Part shown: piece after piece, positions 45,312-54,093 of the stretch
Position numbering within the stretch: position 1 is the first letter of the stretch
Layout: each line of letters starts with the position of its first letter
From: Pseudomonadota bacterium
GTDB lineage: Bacteria; Pseudomonadota; Gammaproteobacteria; Burkholderiales; Gallionellaceae
DNA: 64,000 nt
NCBI GenBank assembly: GCA_021848465.1
Contig: JAJZUP010000001.1
Span: forward strand, 62,001 to 126,000
Direction: 5' to 3'
The notes under the pieces: model-generated
What the model was told of the DNA's origin: nothing
The model's database searches: none
Seen by the model: the letters and a program-made list of their open reading frames with translations, nothing else
Program-made: the position numbers and the translations under genes

Positions 45312-45713
45312 TTATTGCGCCAGCAGGAAAGTCAGGAAGTCTGCCTTCTCCTGGGCGGTACATTCGCGGCCCCAAGCGTCATTGCAGTTGCGCTTGAACC
45401 ATTTCTCGATCTTCTTTTCGTCGGTGAAGCGCTCCGGATTCGCACGCGGTGACATCGGCTCGATCACCTTGTGGGTCTTGCGGTGCTTGCCGGCCTTGCT
45501 GAAATCGGTGCCGTGACAGCTGGAGCAGGAGATGGCTTCGCCGTCTTCGCTCTTGCCGGATTTGGTCCAGTCGGCCTTGCCTTTGGCGGCGTCGATTTTG
45601 GTCACGCCTTCAGCCTTGTATTTGGCCAGCAGCGCATCCGTGGCCGGGGTGGCGTGCGCAGTGCCGCTCAGGGCCAGTGCGCCGACGATCATCAGGGTGT
45701 GCAGTGTCTTCAT
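45312..45713 (-). CDS. SHP-type monoheme cytochrome c (oxygen/NO-binding)
   Basis: The 133-residue protein has a signal peptide (MKTLHTLMIVGALALSGTAHA) and one heme site CSSCH (63-67). Asn92 in SPRANPERF is in place of the usual Met ligand, and Cys110/Cys118 can form the disulfide near the heme. These are the known hallmarks of sphaeroides heme protein, whose Asn ligand leaves so that O2 or NO can bind. The physiological reaction is unknown. It lies 13 bp before dhc. Confidence 0.85.
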   Translation of the reverse strand: MKTLHTLMIVGALALSGTAHATPATDALLAKYKAEGVTKIDAAKGKADWTKSGKSEDGEAISCSSCHGTDFSKAGKHRKTHKVIEPMSPRANPERFTDEKKIEKWFKRNCNDAWGRECTAQEKADFLTFLLAQ

Positions 45714-45726
45714 GTGCTCTTCTCCA

Positions 45727-46329
45727 TTACCAGGTTAATTTGACTGCGATCAGCATGCTCAAGGCGCCCGCCTCGGCCATGCCGGCATGGTTTACAGTGC
45801 CGGTGGTCTGGGTCGCCGATTGATATACCGCATAGGACATCAACAGGGCGCCCGCAGTCGCCAGGAATACGTGCAGGTTATCGGGGTCGGACCAGCCGTC
45901 TTCAAGATGGAAGTCATCCCAGTGCGCATACAGGCCGCTTGCTACCGTTGCCAGTGCCATGGCGCCCGCCGCCTTGCCGAGATCGCCGTGCACGCCATTC
46001 ACATCGCGCGGCACATCCCCCACCGGGTGGATGTGCGTCATGAAGGCCATCCCCGCCAGCGCCACGGTGCCTACACCCAGATACTGGTGCACTTTGCTGG
46101 CCGAGAACATGCGCGGTTCGAACGGCTGTGAAGCTGCTTCTTCGTCGCTGCCAGCCTTGATCTGTGCATTGGCCTTGTCGACGTCATTCGCTGCCAGAAT
46201 CAGCGGCTGTGCTTCCTGCTTGTAAAAGCCGCTGTCCGGCAATGTCAAATCCAGGTCTTGCGCCTGCGCTGTTCCGGTAAATGCGGCAAGGCAACAGAGT
46301 GCCAGCCAGTGCCCCAATCTCGTTTCCAT
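45727..46329 (-). CDS. SHP-operon membrane protein of unknown function
   Basis: The 200-residue protein has a signal-like start (METRLGHWLALCCLAAFTGTAQA), a soluble stretch to about 80, and then three or four hydrophobic helices with His residues (KVHQYLGVG; HIHPVGDV; GLYAHWDDFH; NLHVFLA). His at these points could bind b-type heme. I do not recognise a named family. It is placed between cytochrome b561 and SHP, so a role in their electron path is likely. Confidence 0.6.
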   Translation of the reverse strand: METRLGHWLALCCLAAFTGTAQAQDLDLTLPDSGFYKQEAQPLILAANDVDKANAQIKAGSDEEAASQPFEPRMFSASKVHQYLGVGTVALAGMAFMTHIHPVGDVPRDVNGVHGDLGKAAGAMALATVASGLYAHWDDFHLEDGWSDPDNLHVFLATAGALLMSYAVYQSATQTTGTVNHAGMAEAGALSMLIAVKLTW

Positions 46330-46359
46330 GTATTGCGTCTCCCCTGCTATTTGTTTTGC

Positions 46360-46941
46360 TCAGTGTTCGGCAGCCGGTTTTTTGCCGGTGATCATCGCGC
46401 GCACCAGATTCTCCTTGTGCTGGATCGTGCCTGCCACCACGCCCAGCAGGTGCAGCGGTACCAGCACCAGCGCAACATCCACCAGCCATTCATGCAAATT
46501 GTGCAGCGCATAGCTGGTCTGGTCGTCCACCTGGTTGGCCAGGAATGCAAACGGCCCTTCGTAATCAATCATACCCAGTGTCAGCAGGCCGCTCAGGAAT
46601 ATCCCAGCCAGCACTGCCAGCAAGGCAAACACCATCAGCGCCCCGGCCGGATTATGACCAAAGTAGTGTTTGGGGTTGTTCTGCAGCATGGAGCGCACAT
46701 AAGTCATGGTTTCCTGCGGCGAGAACAGGAATGAGCTGAAGCGAGCATACGTGTTGCCGGCAAAACCCCAGAAAATACGGAAGGCCAGCAGCGCGCACAG
46801 GAAATAGCCGATCACGGTATGGATGAACCCGAGGTGGAATTCGGCACTCAGGTAAGCCAGGACAAAGCTCAATACCAGGCTCCAATGAAATGCGCGGGTC
46901 GGCAGATCCCAGACTTTGACGGTCTTTCCCTCTTGTTGCAT
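46360..46941 (-). CDS. Cytochrome b561 (quinol-oxidising, SHP pathway)
   Basis: The 193-residue protein has four membrane helices and b-heme His residues in PTRAFHWSLVLS, GFIHTVIGYFL, YALHNLHEWLVD and VPLHLLGVV, as in cytochrome b561/Ni-Fe-hydrogenase b subunits. It starts with VKVWDLPTRAFHWSL. It likely takes electrons from quinol to DHC. Of two ATGs, the one at 46941 has GGAG spaced 6 nt; the one at 46953 has no ribosome site. Confidence 0.85.
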   Translation of the reverse strand: MQQEGKTVKVWDLPTRAFHWSLVLSFVLAYLSAEFHLGFIHTVIGYFLCALLAFRIFWGFAGNTYARFSSFLFSPQETMTYVRSMLQNNPKHYFGHNPAGALMVFALLAVLAGIFLSGLLTLGMIDYEGPFAFLANQVDDQTSYALHNLHEWLVDVALVLVPLHLLGVVAGTIQHKENLVRAMITGKKPAAEH

Positions 46942-46967
46942 ATGCTTCTCCATCTATCTTGCAGTTG

Positions 46968-47741
46968 TCAGTGTGTTCCGCTTCCGTGGACTTCGTCGAT
47001 CAGCGACTCCGGATGGTAGCCCTGGCGTACAAACGAAAGCAGCTCACTGACTGGTGTATGCGTCAGCGTGCTCTTGCAATTCTTGAGCGCAAAACGGCTC
47101 AGGCATGCCCAGGTTCTCAGAAAGCGGCGCCCGGTCTTCCGGTGCAAAATCCAGGGCACCGCCACGGCAACGTAGGCCGCGCCTGCACCCAGCACCAGCA
47201 AGATTGTAATGAAGCGGCTCAGATAGCCGCTCTTGCCGCTGGCAAGCCACAAATCGAACACTACGGAGCGGTGCGCCAATTCCTCGCGCGCATGCATGTC
47301 GAACAGCTCCCGCGCATAGGGCAGGGCGAATTCCAGTTTGTTTTCCTGATTGACGTACAGTTTGGAAATAACGGCCGCGAGATGCTCGAGCGCCGCTGCC
47401 AGCGCCAGCCGTTTCGAAAGCGACAAATGCTTGCGCGCTGCTTCCAGCAGCGCGCCGACCATGGTCAGCCCGAGCGGCGGTCGCCCCAGATGGTCCAGCA
47501 ATGAGGCGTTGAATTTCTTGTGTACGAGGGAATGGTTAGACTCCTCGCGAATGAATGCCTGGCAGCGCTCGACCAGCGACGCATCCCCGGACGCGCGAAT
47601 GCCTTCAACGACGGTGCGGATGAAGAAATTCTCCAGTACCGGCGTAACGAAACTCACCGCTTCCATGACGCTGGAAGTGGCGGCATCGTCGTTACACCAG
47701 TTGACCGGCACTTCGCCGATTTCTGCTCGCTGCAATAACAT
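46968..47741 (-). CDS. Metal-dependent hydrolase-like protein (PF10118 type)
   Basis: The 257-residue protein has a helical fold with metal-ligand-type motifs: FIREESNHSLVHKKFN (about 67-82) and HAREELAHRSVVFDLW (about 143-158), then one or two membrane helices (about 170-195). These ExxH-type pairs resemble diiron carboxylate proteins and match the PF10118 metal-dependent hydrolase group. Reaction unknown. An upstream in-frame GTG at 47771 would overlap the previous gene; the ATG at 47741 leaves a 16-bp gap, so I prefer it. Confidence 0.65.
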   Translation of the reverse strand: MLLQRAEIGEVPVNWCNDDAATSSVMEAVSFVTPVLENFFIRTVVEGIRASGDASLVERCQAFIREESNHSLVHKKFNASLLDHLGRPPLGLTMVGALLEAARKHLSLSKRLALAAALEHLAAVISKLYVNQENKLEFALPYARELFDMHAREELAHRSVVFDLWLASGKSGYLSRFITILLVLGAGAAYVAVAVPWILHRKTGRRFLRTWACLSRFALKNCKSTLTHTPVSELLSFVRQGYHPESLIDEVHGSGTH

Positions 47742-47757
47742 TGTTATCTGCTTTCCC

Positions 47758-48516
47758 TTATTGATCCGCACTTAGTCGGTCAAGTACGGCAAAAGTTTCC
47801 GCCGTCACCTGATATTCCTCATCGCCCGCATACACGTCGATTGCACTGACTTTGCCGCTGCCGTCCTTGACCCGGCTCTTCTTCGCGGCCTGACCGCCGC
47901 TCTCCTTGCGTATCAGCGCGACCACACTGCTCTCGCGCTGCAAGACATGCCTCGCATCGTACTGGCGGGTCTCAAACGCCACGCCGGTTTTACTGTCGAT
48001 GCAGCTCTCTACGTACTGCACCTTGTCGGCCGGTTGATCCGCCTGCGACCGTATTTTGTCGCAGTCATGCCCCCTGACCTTGCCCGCCCCCAGCATCTCC
48101 TGTTTGTGCCACCCCCACCAGGGCGTAAAAAAATCCCAGACTGCCAGGCTGCTGCCGAAAATCCCTTCCATTGGTGACACTGCTTGCGGTTTAAGCTTAG
48201 CGTCATACCGCCATGCGCGCACCGATCCGCCCGTTACTCGCTCGGCCACGATATAGCGATCTTTCACGGATGCTGGTGCAATACCCCGCACCAGCACGCG
48301 TTGCCGCTCCCGCGTCATCTGTCCGATCACGGACAGTTTGAGCGGCGCAGGATGCGCGCCATCCGGCAGCGTCACCAGCACGTCCATGCGCGCTTCGAAC
48401 CCGTCGCTCAACCTGGCCTGGCGCATTTTTTCGGCAGCCTCGGCGCCGTTCAACCCGGCCGCATCCACCTGGCACGCTACCAGCATCAGGCCCGCCAGCA
48501 CCAGCATGCGCGTCAT
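47758..48516 (-). CDS. LolA-like outer-membrane lipoprotein-sorting protein
   Basis: The 252-residue protein has an export signal (MTRMLVLAGLMLVACQVDA) and a LolA/YdeR-like half-barrel pattern (MRQARLSDGFEARMDVLVTL; VLVRGIAPASVKDRYIVAE). Such proteins carry lipids or lipoproteins across the periplasm. It overlaps the permease by 4 bp, so it works with the ABC exporter next to it. The ATG fits; longer frames lie inside the permease gene. Confidence 0.75.
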   Translation of the reverse strand: MTRMLVLAGLMLVACQVDAAGLNGAEAAEKMRQARLSDGFEARMDVLVTLPDGAHPAPLKLSVIGQMTRERQRVLVRGIAPASVKDRYIVAERVTGGSVRAWRYDAKLKPQAVSPMEGIFGSSLAVWDFFTPWWGWHKQEMLGAGKVRGHDCDKIRSQADQPADKVQYVESCIDSKTGVAFETRQYDARHVLQRESSVVALIRKESGGQAAKKSRVKDGSGKVSAIDVYAGDEEYQVTAETFAVLDRLSADQ

Positions 48517-49640
48517 TCGTACCTCAGCGCCGCCGAGGGCTGCATGCGCGCGGCCTTCAATGCCGGGTAAATCCCGCCGCAAATTCCCAGCAGGACCGAC
48601 AGCCCCAGCACCGCAAAACAGAACGGTACGGAAAATACCGGGTCGATCTTTCCGCGCATCAACTCGACATGCTCGAGCCCCCAGGCGATTCCGATCCCCA
48701 CCAGTATCCCCGCCGCACCGCCCAGCAGCGATAGCACTACGGCCTCGCTGAACACCAGCTTCATTACCGTCGCGCGCTGCCAGCCCAGGGCAAGCAGGAT
48801 GCCGATTTCCTTGGTGCGCTCGTTGATGCTCATCAGCATCGTGTTGAACACCACCAGCGCCCCGACCAGCCCGGCTATCAGGATCGTTGCATTGCTCATT
48901 GCCTTGGAGATGCGCACCACCGCATTCTTGCGCACCAACTCGCCGGAGGTGATCGCAACATAGCCCGGCAGTTCGCGCTTCACCCGCTCCTTGATCGCCT
49001 GCACCTCCGCTTCGCTGGCGGTCGTATCCAGTTTGATGTTCAGCACATTTACCTTGCCGGGCTTGTCCGTGATCAACTGCGCCTGATCCAGCGTCATGAT
49101 CAACGCGCCGTTTTCCACCACGGCGCTACTTTCGAACAGCCCGATCACTGCAAAGCGCTTGCCTTCGATCTCGATGAAATCGCCGACTTTCTTGTGCAAC
49201 GTTTCCGCTGCGATGCTGCCGATCACCACGCCGTCTTCCATGGGCTCACGCGGCCAATGCCCCTGCTGCAGCTTCAGGTGATCCCACAAATAGCTGCCGT
49301 ATACCCAGCCGAATACGAACACCGGCGGCGCATCCTCGCTGACCGTCAGCATTTCGCTCAACAATCCCACCACCTCGTGCACATGCGGCATGGCCGCCAG
49401 CACCTGCCGCACCCTTTCCTCGCGGAATGGCGTAGGCATCGTATTTTCGCTGGCCACGCGCGTCACAATCAGGTCGGTGCCGCGCGCATCATTGGCTTTT
49501 TGCCAGCTCGCCTCGAATCCCCACGCGATGCTGGTCAATGCCACCACCGCAGCAATACCCAGCGCGATTGCCGACATCGTCAATCCGCTGCGCGCCGCGC
49601 GCCGCCGCAGGTTGCTGATCGCGAATTCCAGCAGCGTCAT
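48513..49640 (-). CDS. ABC exporter permease (FtsX/MacB/LolC family)
   Basis: The 375-residue protein has an N-terminal helix (about 18-37), a large periplasmic domain (about 45-235) and three C-terminal helices with AMSNATILIAGLVGALVVFN and ERTKEIGILLALGWQRATVM, the FtsX-type signature. It forms the membrane part of a mechanotransmission exporter. It overlaps the ATPase gene by 4 bp. Confidence 0.9.
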   Translation of the reverse strand: MTLLEFAISNLRRRAARSGLTMSAIALGIAAVVALTSIAWGFEASWQKANDARGTDLIVTRVASENTMPTPFREERVRQVLAAMPHVHEVVGLLSEMLTVSEDAPPVFVFGWVYGSYLWDHLKLQQGHWPREPMEDGVVIGSIAAETLHKKVGDFIEIEGKRFAVIGLFESSAVVENGALIMTLDQAQLITDKPGKVNVLNIKLDTTASEAEVQAIKERVKRELPGYVAITSGELVRKNAVVRISKAMSNATILIAGLVGALVVFNTMLMSINERTKEIGILLALGWQRATVMKLVFSEAVVLSLLGGAAGILVGIGIAWGLEHVELMRGKIDPVFSVPFCFAVLGLSVLLGICGGIYPALKAARMQPSAALRYE

Positions 49641-50320
49641 GTGCCGCCCTCCTGCTCGATGCGCCCGTCGCGCATGTGGATGATGCGATCAGCGTGCGCA
49701 GAAACCTTTGCGTCATGCGTCACCATGATCATGGCCAATCCTTGCTGCTTGATGACACCTTTCAGGATGTCCAGCACTTGCTCCGCATTGGCGCTGTCCA
49801 GGCTGCCGGTCGGTTCATCCGCCAGAATCATGCGCGGATTGTTGATCAGGGCGCGGGCGATCGCTACGCGCTGCCGCTCGCCGCCGGAGAGCTTGCCGGG
49901 CAAATGCCCCATACGCGCGCCCAAGCCGAGCTGTGCAAGCAGCGCTTGTGCCCGCGACCGGTGCGCAGCAACCCGTCCGGAACCACCAACGGTAGGTACG
50001 ACCACATTTTCCAGCGCCGTCAATGTCGGAATCAGGTTGAACGACTGGAATACGAAACCGATATTTTCACGGCGAAACAGCGAAGCATCCCTGATTTCCG
50101 AATAGGCCTTGCCATCCAGATAAACCTGCCCGGCGGTAGGTTGCTCCAGTGTCCCGATCACGTTCAGCAAACTTGACTTGCCGGAACCGCTCGGGCCGAC
50201 AATCGCCACAAATTCGCCTGGCGCCACCTCCAGACTCACGCCATCCAGCGCGCGCGTCTGTCCATCATCGTAATGCAGTGCAACTTCCTGAATGCGCAGC
50301 TTGGGCGATGCAGTCGTCAT
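49637..50320 (-). CDS. ABC exporter ATP-binding protein (LolD/MacB type)
   Basis: The 227-residue ATPase has Walker A GPSGSGKSS, Q-loop FVFQSFNLIPTLTALENV, the signature [15 protein letters not shown], Walker B MILADEPTGSLDS and H-loop VTHDAK. The fit is to the LolD/MacB/FtsE group of exporters. I take the ATG at 50320; the longer frame begins at a TTG without a ribosome site. It leads the tight exporter genes, and an outer-membrane protein gene lies 89 bp upstream. Confidence 0.9.
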   Translation of the reverse strand: MTTASPKLRIQEVALHYDDGQTRALDGVSLEVAPGEFVAIVGPSGSGKSSLLNVIGTLEQPTAGQVYLDGKAYSEIRDASLFRRENIGFVFQSFNLIPTLTALENVVVPTVGGSGRVAAHRSRAQALLAQLGLGARMGHLPGKLSGGERQRVAIARALINNPRMILADEPTGSLDSANAEQVLDILKGVIKQQGLAMIMVTHDAKVSAHADRIIHMRDGRIEQEGGT

Positions 50321-50409
50321 CGCCCGCTGCCAGACAGGCTTGCAAACCGGCAAGCTGGTTTCCGATCGGATTGCCGCCTGTTTATGTTGCGCACACGAAC
50401 TCCTTTATT

Positions 50410-51009
50410 TCAGAACTGAATCACACCACCGGCATAAGTATTCAATGGCGTTTCTGTCTGTGTGCCGGCCGGATTAGTCAGATTGTACCTTGTCACCCCG
50501 GCGCGCAAACCGATCCGCATCTTGCTTCCACGGCTTACCGATATATCGTATGGCAGGATGTACTGTAGCGCGATCCCGGTTGTGGAGCCTTTCCAGTTCT
50601 CCTCGACCTCCGGTGGGGACGGGCTATTGGAACGCTCCATGCTGGAATAACCAAAGCGGAACAGTACTGAAAAATCTTCGGTCAGCGGCAACCCCAGCAC
50701 CGCTGCGAACTCATTGCCCGCCAACGTCGTTGAGGTGTAGGTGTAGGTTGTGCCGGCAATCACGACTGGAGTTTGTGCGGTCAGGTAATTCGCCTTGTCG
50801 GCAAGCAGGGTCATGCCGCCCTCCACCATAAAAAACGAATTGAACTGGTAGCCGATCATCCCGCTCAATGTCGTTCCGGTATCCACATTGGTAATGTTGG
50901 ATGAAGTCCCGGCAGTTCCTACCAGATAAATTCCGCTGTCATCCTTTGCGGCATGTGCAGTTACTGAAAAGATCGACAACAACGCCGCTGCAAGCAGTTT
51001 CTTGTTCAT
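50410..51009 (-). CDS. Small outer-membrane beta-barrel protein
   Basis: The 199-residue protein has a signal peptide (MNKKLLAAALLSIFSVTAHA) and alternating strands that end in an aromatic residue (AGGVIQF), the usual barrel end. It looks like an OmpW/OmpA-barrel-like eight-stranded protein, but the family is not certain. AGGAA precedes the ATG. It may be the first gene of the exporter-SHP run. The gap 51010-51397 holds a hairpin, two NifA-type sites and a sigma-54 promoter. Confidence 0.65.
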   Translation of the reverse strand: MNKKLLAAALLSIFSVTAHAAKDDSGIYLVGTAGTSSNITNVDTGTTLSGMIGYQFNSFFMVEGGMTLLADKANYLTAQTPVVIAGTTYTYTSTTLAGNEFAAVLGLPLTEDFSVLFRFGYSSMERSNSPSPPEVEENWKGSTTGIALQYILPYDISVSRGSKMRIGLRAGVTRYNLTNPAGTQTETPLNTYAGGVIQF

Positions 51010-51093
51010 GGCTTTATTCCTGTGTAATTGACCTGCCGGAGTTTCAATGGCTCGCTCAAATCGCTTGAAAACGCCGGGATCAAATTTTATAAA

Positions 51094-51118
51094 TTCCGTG
51101 GTTTTTTTTCCCACGGAA
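51094..51118. repeat. Hairpin with a T-rich loop upstream of the outer-membrane protein
   Basis: TTCCGTGG and CCACGGAA form a perfect 8-bp stem with the loop TTTTTTTTC. It may be an mRNA leader structure of the gene at 51009 or an operator. No direct evidence for either. Confidence 0.4.
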
Positions 51119-51219
51119 CTGCATTTTAACTTCTAATCTGGTTAATCGGCAATATCCAAGCCGGCTTTAACGTCAATTTAACCAAGACATTCGTTACGCA
51201 TAAATCTCTGTCCGCATTG

Positions 51220-51235
51220 TGTTTCTCATTCAACA
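51220..51235. promoter_or_regulatory. NifA-type site 1 of the Cache-CheW gene
   Basis: TGTTTCTCATTCAACA fits TGT-N10-ACA and is centred about 105 bp upstream of the -24 element at 51333. Confidence 0.6.
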
Positions 51236-51248
51236 TAACCCTACGCCT

Positions 51249-51264
51249 TGTCGGCTTTACTACA
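51249..51264. promoter_or_regulatory. NifA-type site 2 of the Cache-CheW gene
   Basis: TGTCGGCTTTACTACA fits TGT-N10-ACA, 29 bp after the first site and about 76 bp upstream of the -24 element. A pair this close is unlikely by chance. Confidence 0.6.
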
Positions 51265-51332
51265 CCCCACGCCGGGCAGGAGCCACCGTCAGTAACCGCT
51301 TGCAAGCGATATTTCTAGCTCAAACAACAACC

Positions 51333-51347
51333 TGGCCCGGATTTTGC
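51333..51347 (+). promoter_or_regulatory. Sigma-54 promoter of the Cache-CheW gene
   Basis: TGGCCCGGATTTTGC has GG-N10-GC, a perfect -12 TTGC and one change in the -24 element. It lies 50 bp before the ATG at 51398. Confidence 0.75.
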
Positions 51348-51397
51348 AAATTCAGAAGGTCGCTTTGCTTGGGCAAATTACAAATTGGGGGGAAGCA

Positions 51398-54019
51398 ATG
51401 ACTGCGTACGACGACATAGGCGTAGACCAGGAGTTAATCGACCTGATCCGCGTGATGGGGAAAGCCGAGGAATACCGCGAGCAACTGCAGGCCCTGCAAT
51501 CGGTATGGGACAGCCTGACCCTGCTTGGGCACCTTTCCGGCACGGCCACGGACATGTCGGAAACGCGCGTTGCTTTCCAGCAACTGAGCGGCAGCCTGCT
51601 GAACCAGCTCGCGCGCGAAACCCTGAAAAAGACCACGCAGGCAATGAAATCAAAAGCCCAGGTTGCCGTGGACATCATGGTGCGCAACCTGTTCGAGCGC
51701 ACCGCCGATATTGGCTTTCTGGCCATGGACGACGAAGTACGCAATTACCTGGAGAAATACGCGCCACTCAAGTCACGCGCCGTCAGCGACGCTGAGCAAA
51801 CGCTCCTGGTTCACCAGGATGCCCGCCTGCTCGACCATTTCCAGGAATACGTCCGCAAATATTCGGTTTATGCGAATATCCTGCTGCTTGATACTGAGGG
51901 CCGCGTCCTGCTGCAGCTCGACACGCACAATCCGGTGCAATACTCCAAAGACCCATTGATCCATGAATCGCTGAACACCTCGGCAGCCTATGTCGAGACA
52001 TTCCGGCACAGCGATTTGCAACCCGGAGAAAACAACAGCCTGATCTATTCCTACCGCATCAGCAGCTCCGACGGGCAAACCAGCCTCGGCGTGCTGTGCC
52101 TGTGCTTCCGCTTCAGCAATGAAGCCGAGCGTATTTTTGCCAACCTGGTGGACAACGACGACTGGAGCGTCATCACGCTGCTCGACACACACGGTACTGT
52201 CATTGCCAGCAGCGACACCTTTCACATCCCGGTAGGAGCGCACGTCAATTCCAACGTGCAGCGTGACTGGACCGTGACGCGCTTTGCCGGACGCCAATAC
52301 TTGTCGGTGACACGCGCGACCCAAGGCTATCAGGGCTACATGGGGCCAGGCTGGTTCGGGCACGTGATGCTGCCGCTCGAACACGCCTTCGACCAGGATG
52401 CCGGACGCATGCTGGGTTCCGATATTCCGGAGCGCGCACTGGCGGCGGTGATGAGCAATTCGCGCTTGTTCAGCGATGCATTGCGCGAAATTCCGGCTCA
52501 TGCCGCACGCATCCAGCGCGCACTGAACCGCTCGGTATGGAACGGAAACGTCAGCCAGAAGGGTGACAGCAAGGCTGTTAATCCGGCCTTTTCGAAAATC
52601 CTGCTGTGGGAAATCAGCAACACCGGTCAGAAGACCCAGAACGTATTCGACCATTCCATCAGCAACCTGCACCAGACTGTGGTTTCCAGCCTGATGCAGG
52701 ACAGCCAGTTCCAGGCTGCGCTGGCCATCGACATCATGGATCGCAATCTCTACGAGCGCGCCAACGATTGTCGCTGGTGGGCGCTTTCCGCAGTTTTCCG
52801 GCGCGCCCTGGCGCAGCCGACTCTCGCCCCCGCCACGCTGAAGGAAATCAACAGCACCCTGGCGCAAATCAACAGCCTGTATACCGTTTATGACAACCTG
52901 GTTGTGTTTGACCGCAACGGGCGCGTTTTGGCGACCTCCAACCCTGACTACCAGGAAATGTGCGGACAAACCCTGAGTGAGGACTGGGTACGCCGCACCC
53001 TTGCGCTGAGCGACAGCCAGAGCTACACGGTTTCCGACTTTGTCGCCTCGCCGCTTTACCGCGGCGCACATTCCTACATCTATGCCGCAGCCATCCGCAG
53101 CCTTGCTCCGGAGCAAAATATAGTGGGCGGCATCGGCATCGTGTTTGATTCGGCCCCGCAATTTTCTGCGATGCTGAACGACGCTTTACCCCACAACGAG
53201 CAAGGCAACATTCCGGAAGGCTGCTTCGGGGTATTTGCGGACCGCTCGCGTCGCGTCATTGCATCTACAGACAAGACCCTGGTTCCCGGCGCGCAACTGG
53301 AATTGGAGGATCACTTCTTCAAGATCGGCAACGGCGAGCGCGCTTCCGGCATCGCAGTATTCAAGGATCACTACTATGCTATCGGCGCCTGCATGTCCAA
53401 TGGCTACCGCGAATACAAGAGCCGGAATGACAATTATCACAATGACGTAATCGCGCTGATTTTCGTGCCGCTCGGAAAATTCCAGCAGGAAAACCGTCGC
53501 GAGGCGGCACAGCGCAATCGCTTGCAAAATGCCGAGATCCGCAACATGGACGGCAGTGAGTGCATCGAAATTGCCACTTTCTATGTTGACAGCCACTGGC
53601 TCGGCGTCCCGAGCGAATATGTCGTCGAGTCTATCGACATCAAGGGGCTGACCAGCGTTCCGGGAGCTGGAGAAAACCTGCTCGGCTACATCATGTTCCG
53701 TGACAAGCTGATTTCCGTAGTCGGCCTGTGGGGCATGCTGGGCAAGGACGACAAGCGCCGCAGCGGCCATGAGCCGCAAATCGTGGTGCTGCGACTGGGA
53801 GGCGAGAATGAAACCCTGCTGGGCGTCATGGTCGACGAGCTTGGCGAAATTCCGGAGGTTCCCAAGGAGCGCATCGAAAAAGTCTCCCCGATGCTGAGTG
53901 GCGGCAACCTGCTGGCGGAAAGCCTGGTCAAACCCGGTGCAGGAAAAACATCGCGAGAAATGATCGTGGTGTTATCGCCTGAACGACTGCGCCGGCGCTT
54001 CATCAGCGCCAACGCGTAA
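51398..54019 (+). CDS. Soluble double-Cache sensor fused to a CheW domain
   Basis: This 873-residue protein has no clear membrane helix. Two similar sensor modules start with VDIMVRNLFERTADIGFLAM (about 91) and IDIMDRNLYERANDCRWWAL (about 444). Each is followed by a Cache/PAS-like ligand fold (YANILLLDTEGRVLLQLDTH; YDNLVVFDRNGRVLATSN). The C-terminal part (about 720-870; IATFYVDSHWLGVPSEYVVE, GLWGML, LGVMVDELGEIPEVP) is CheW-like, so it should dock to CheA and receptor arrays. An upstream ATG-like start is less likely; GGGGGGAAG precedes the chosen ATG. Its promoter looks NifA/sigma-54 controlled. Ligand unknown. Confidence 0.75.
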   Translation: MTAYDDIGVDQELIDLIRVMGKAEEYREQLQALQSVWDSLTLLGHLSGTATDMSETRVAFQQLSGSLLNQLARETLKKTTQAMKSKAQVAVDIMVRNLFERTADIGFLAMDDEVRNYLEKYAPLKSRAVSDAEQTLLVHQDARLLDHFQEYVRKYSVYANILLLDTEGRVLLQLDTHNPVQYSKDPLIHESLNTSAAYVETFRHSDLQPGENNSLIYSYRISSSDGQTSLGVLCLCFRFSNEAERIFANLVDNDDWSVITLLDTHGTVIASSDTFHIPVGAHVNSNVQRDWTVTRFAGRQYLSVTRATQGYQGYMGPGWFGHVMLPLEHAFDQDAGRMLGSDIPERALAAVMSNSRLFSDALREIPAHAARIQRALNRSVWNGNVSQKGDSKAVNPAFSKILLWEISNTGQKTQNVFDHSISNLHQTVVSSLMQDSQFQAALAIDIMDRNLYERANDCRWWALSAVFRRALAQPTLAPATLKEINSTLAQINSLYTVYDNLVVFDRNGRVLATSNPDYQEMCGQTLSEDWVRRTLALSDSQSYTVSDFVASPLYRGAHSYIYAAAIRSLAPEQNIVGGIGIVFDSAPQFSAMLNDALPHNEQGNIPEGCFGVFADRSRRVIASTDKTLVPGAQLELEDHFFKIGNGERASGIAVFKDHYYAIGACMSNGYREYKSRNDNYHNDVIALIFVPLGKFQQENRREAAQRNRLQNAEIRNMDGSECIEIATFYVDSHWLGVPSEYVVESIDIKGLTSVPGAGENLLGYIMFRDKLISVVGLWGMLGKDDKRRSGHEPQIVVLRLGGENETLLGVMVDELGEIPEVPKERIEKVSPMLSGGNLLAESLVKPGAGKTSREMIVVLSPERLRRRFISANA

Positions 54020-54093
54020 ACTATCCTGGAAAAGAACGTGGCATGAGAAGAGCGCGAAATGCCCCTTGCCACACCTTCTCCTGATGCTGCCGC

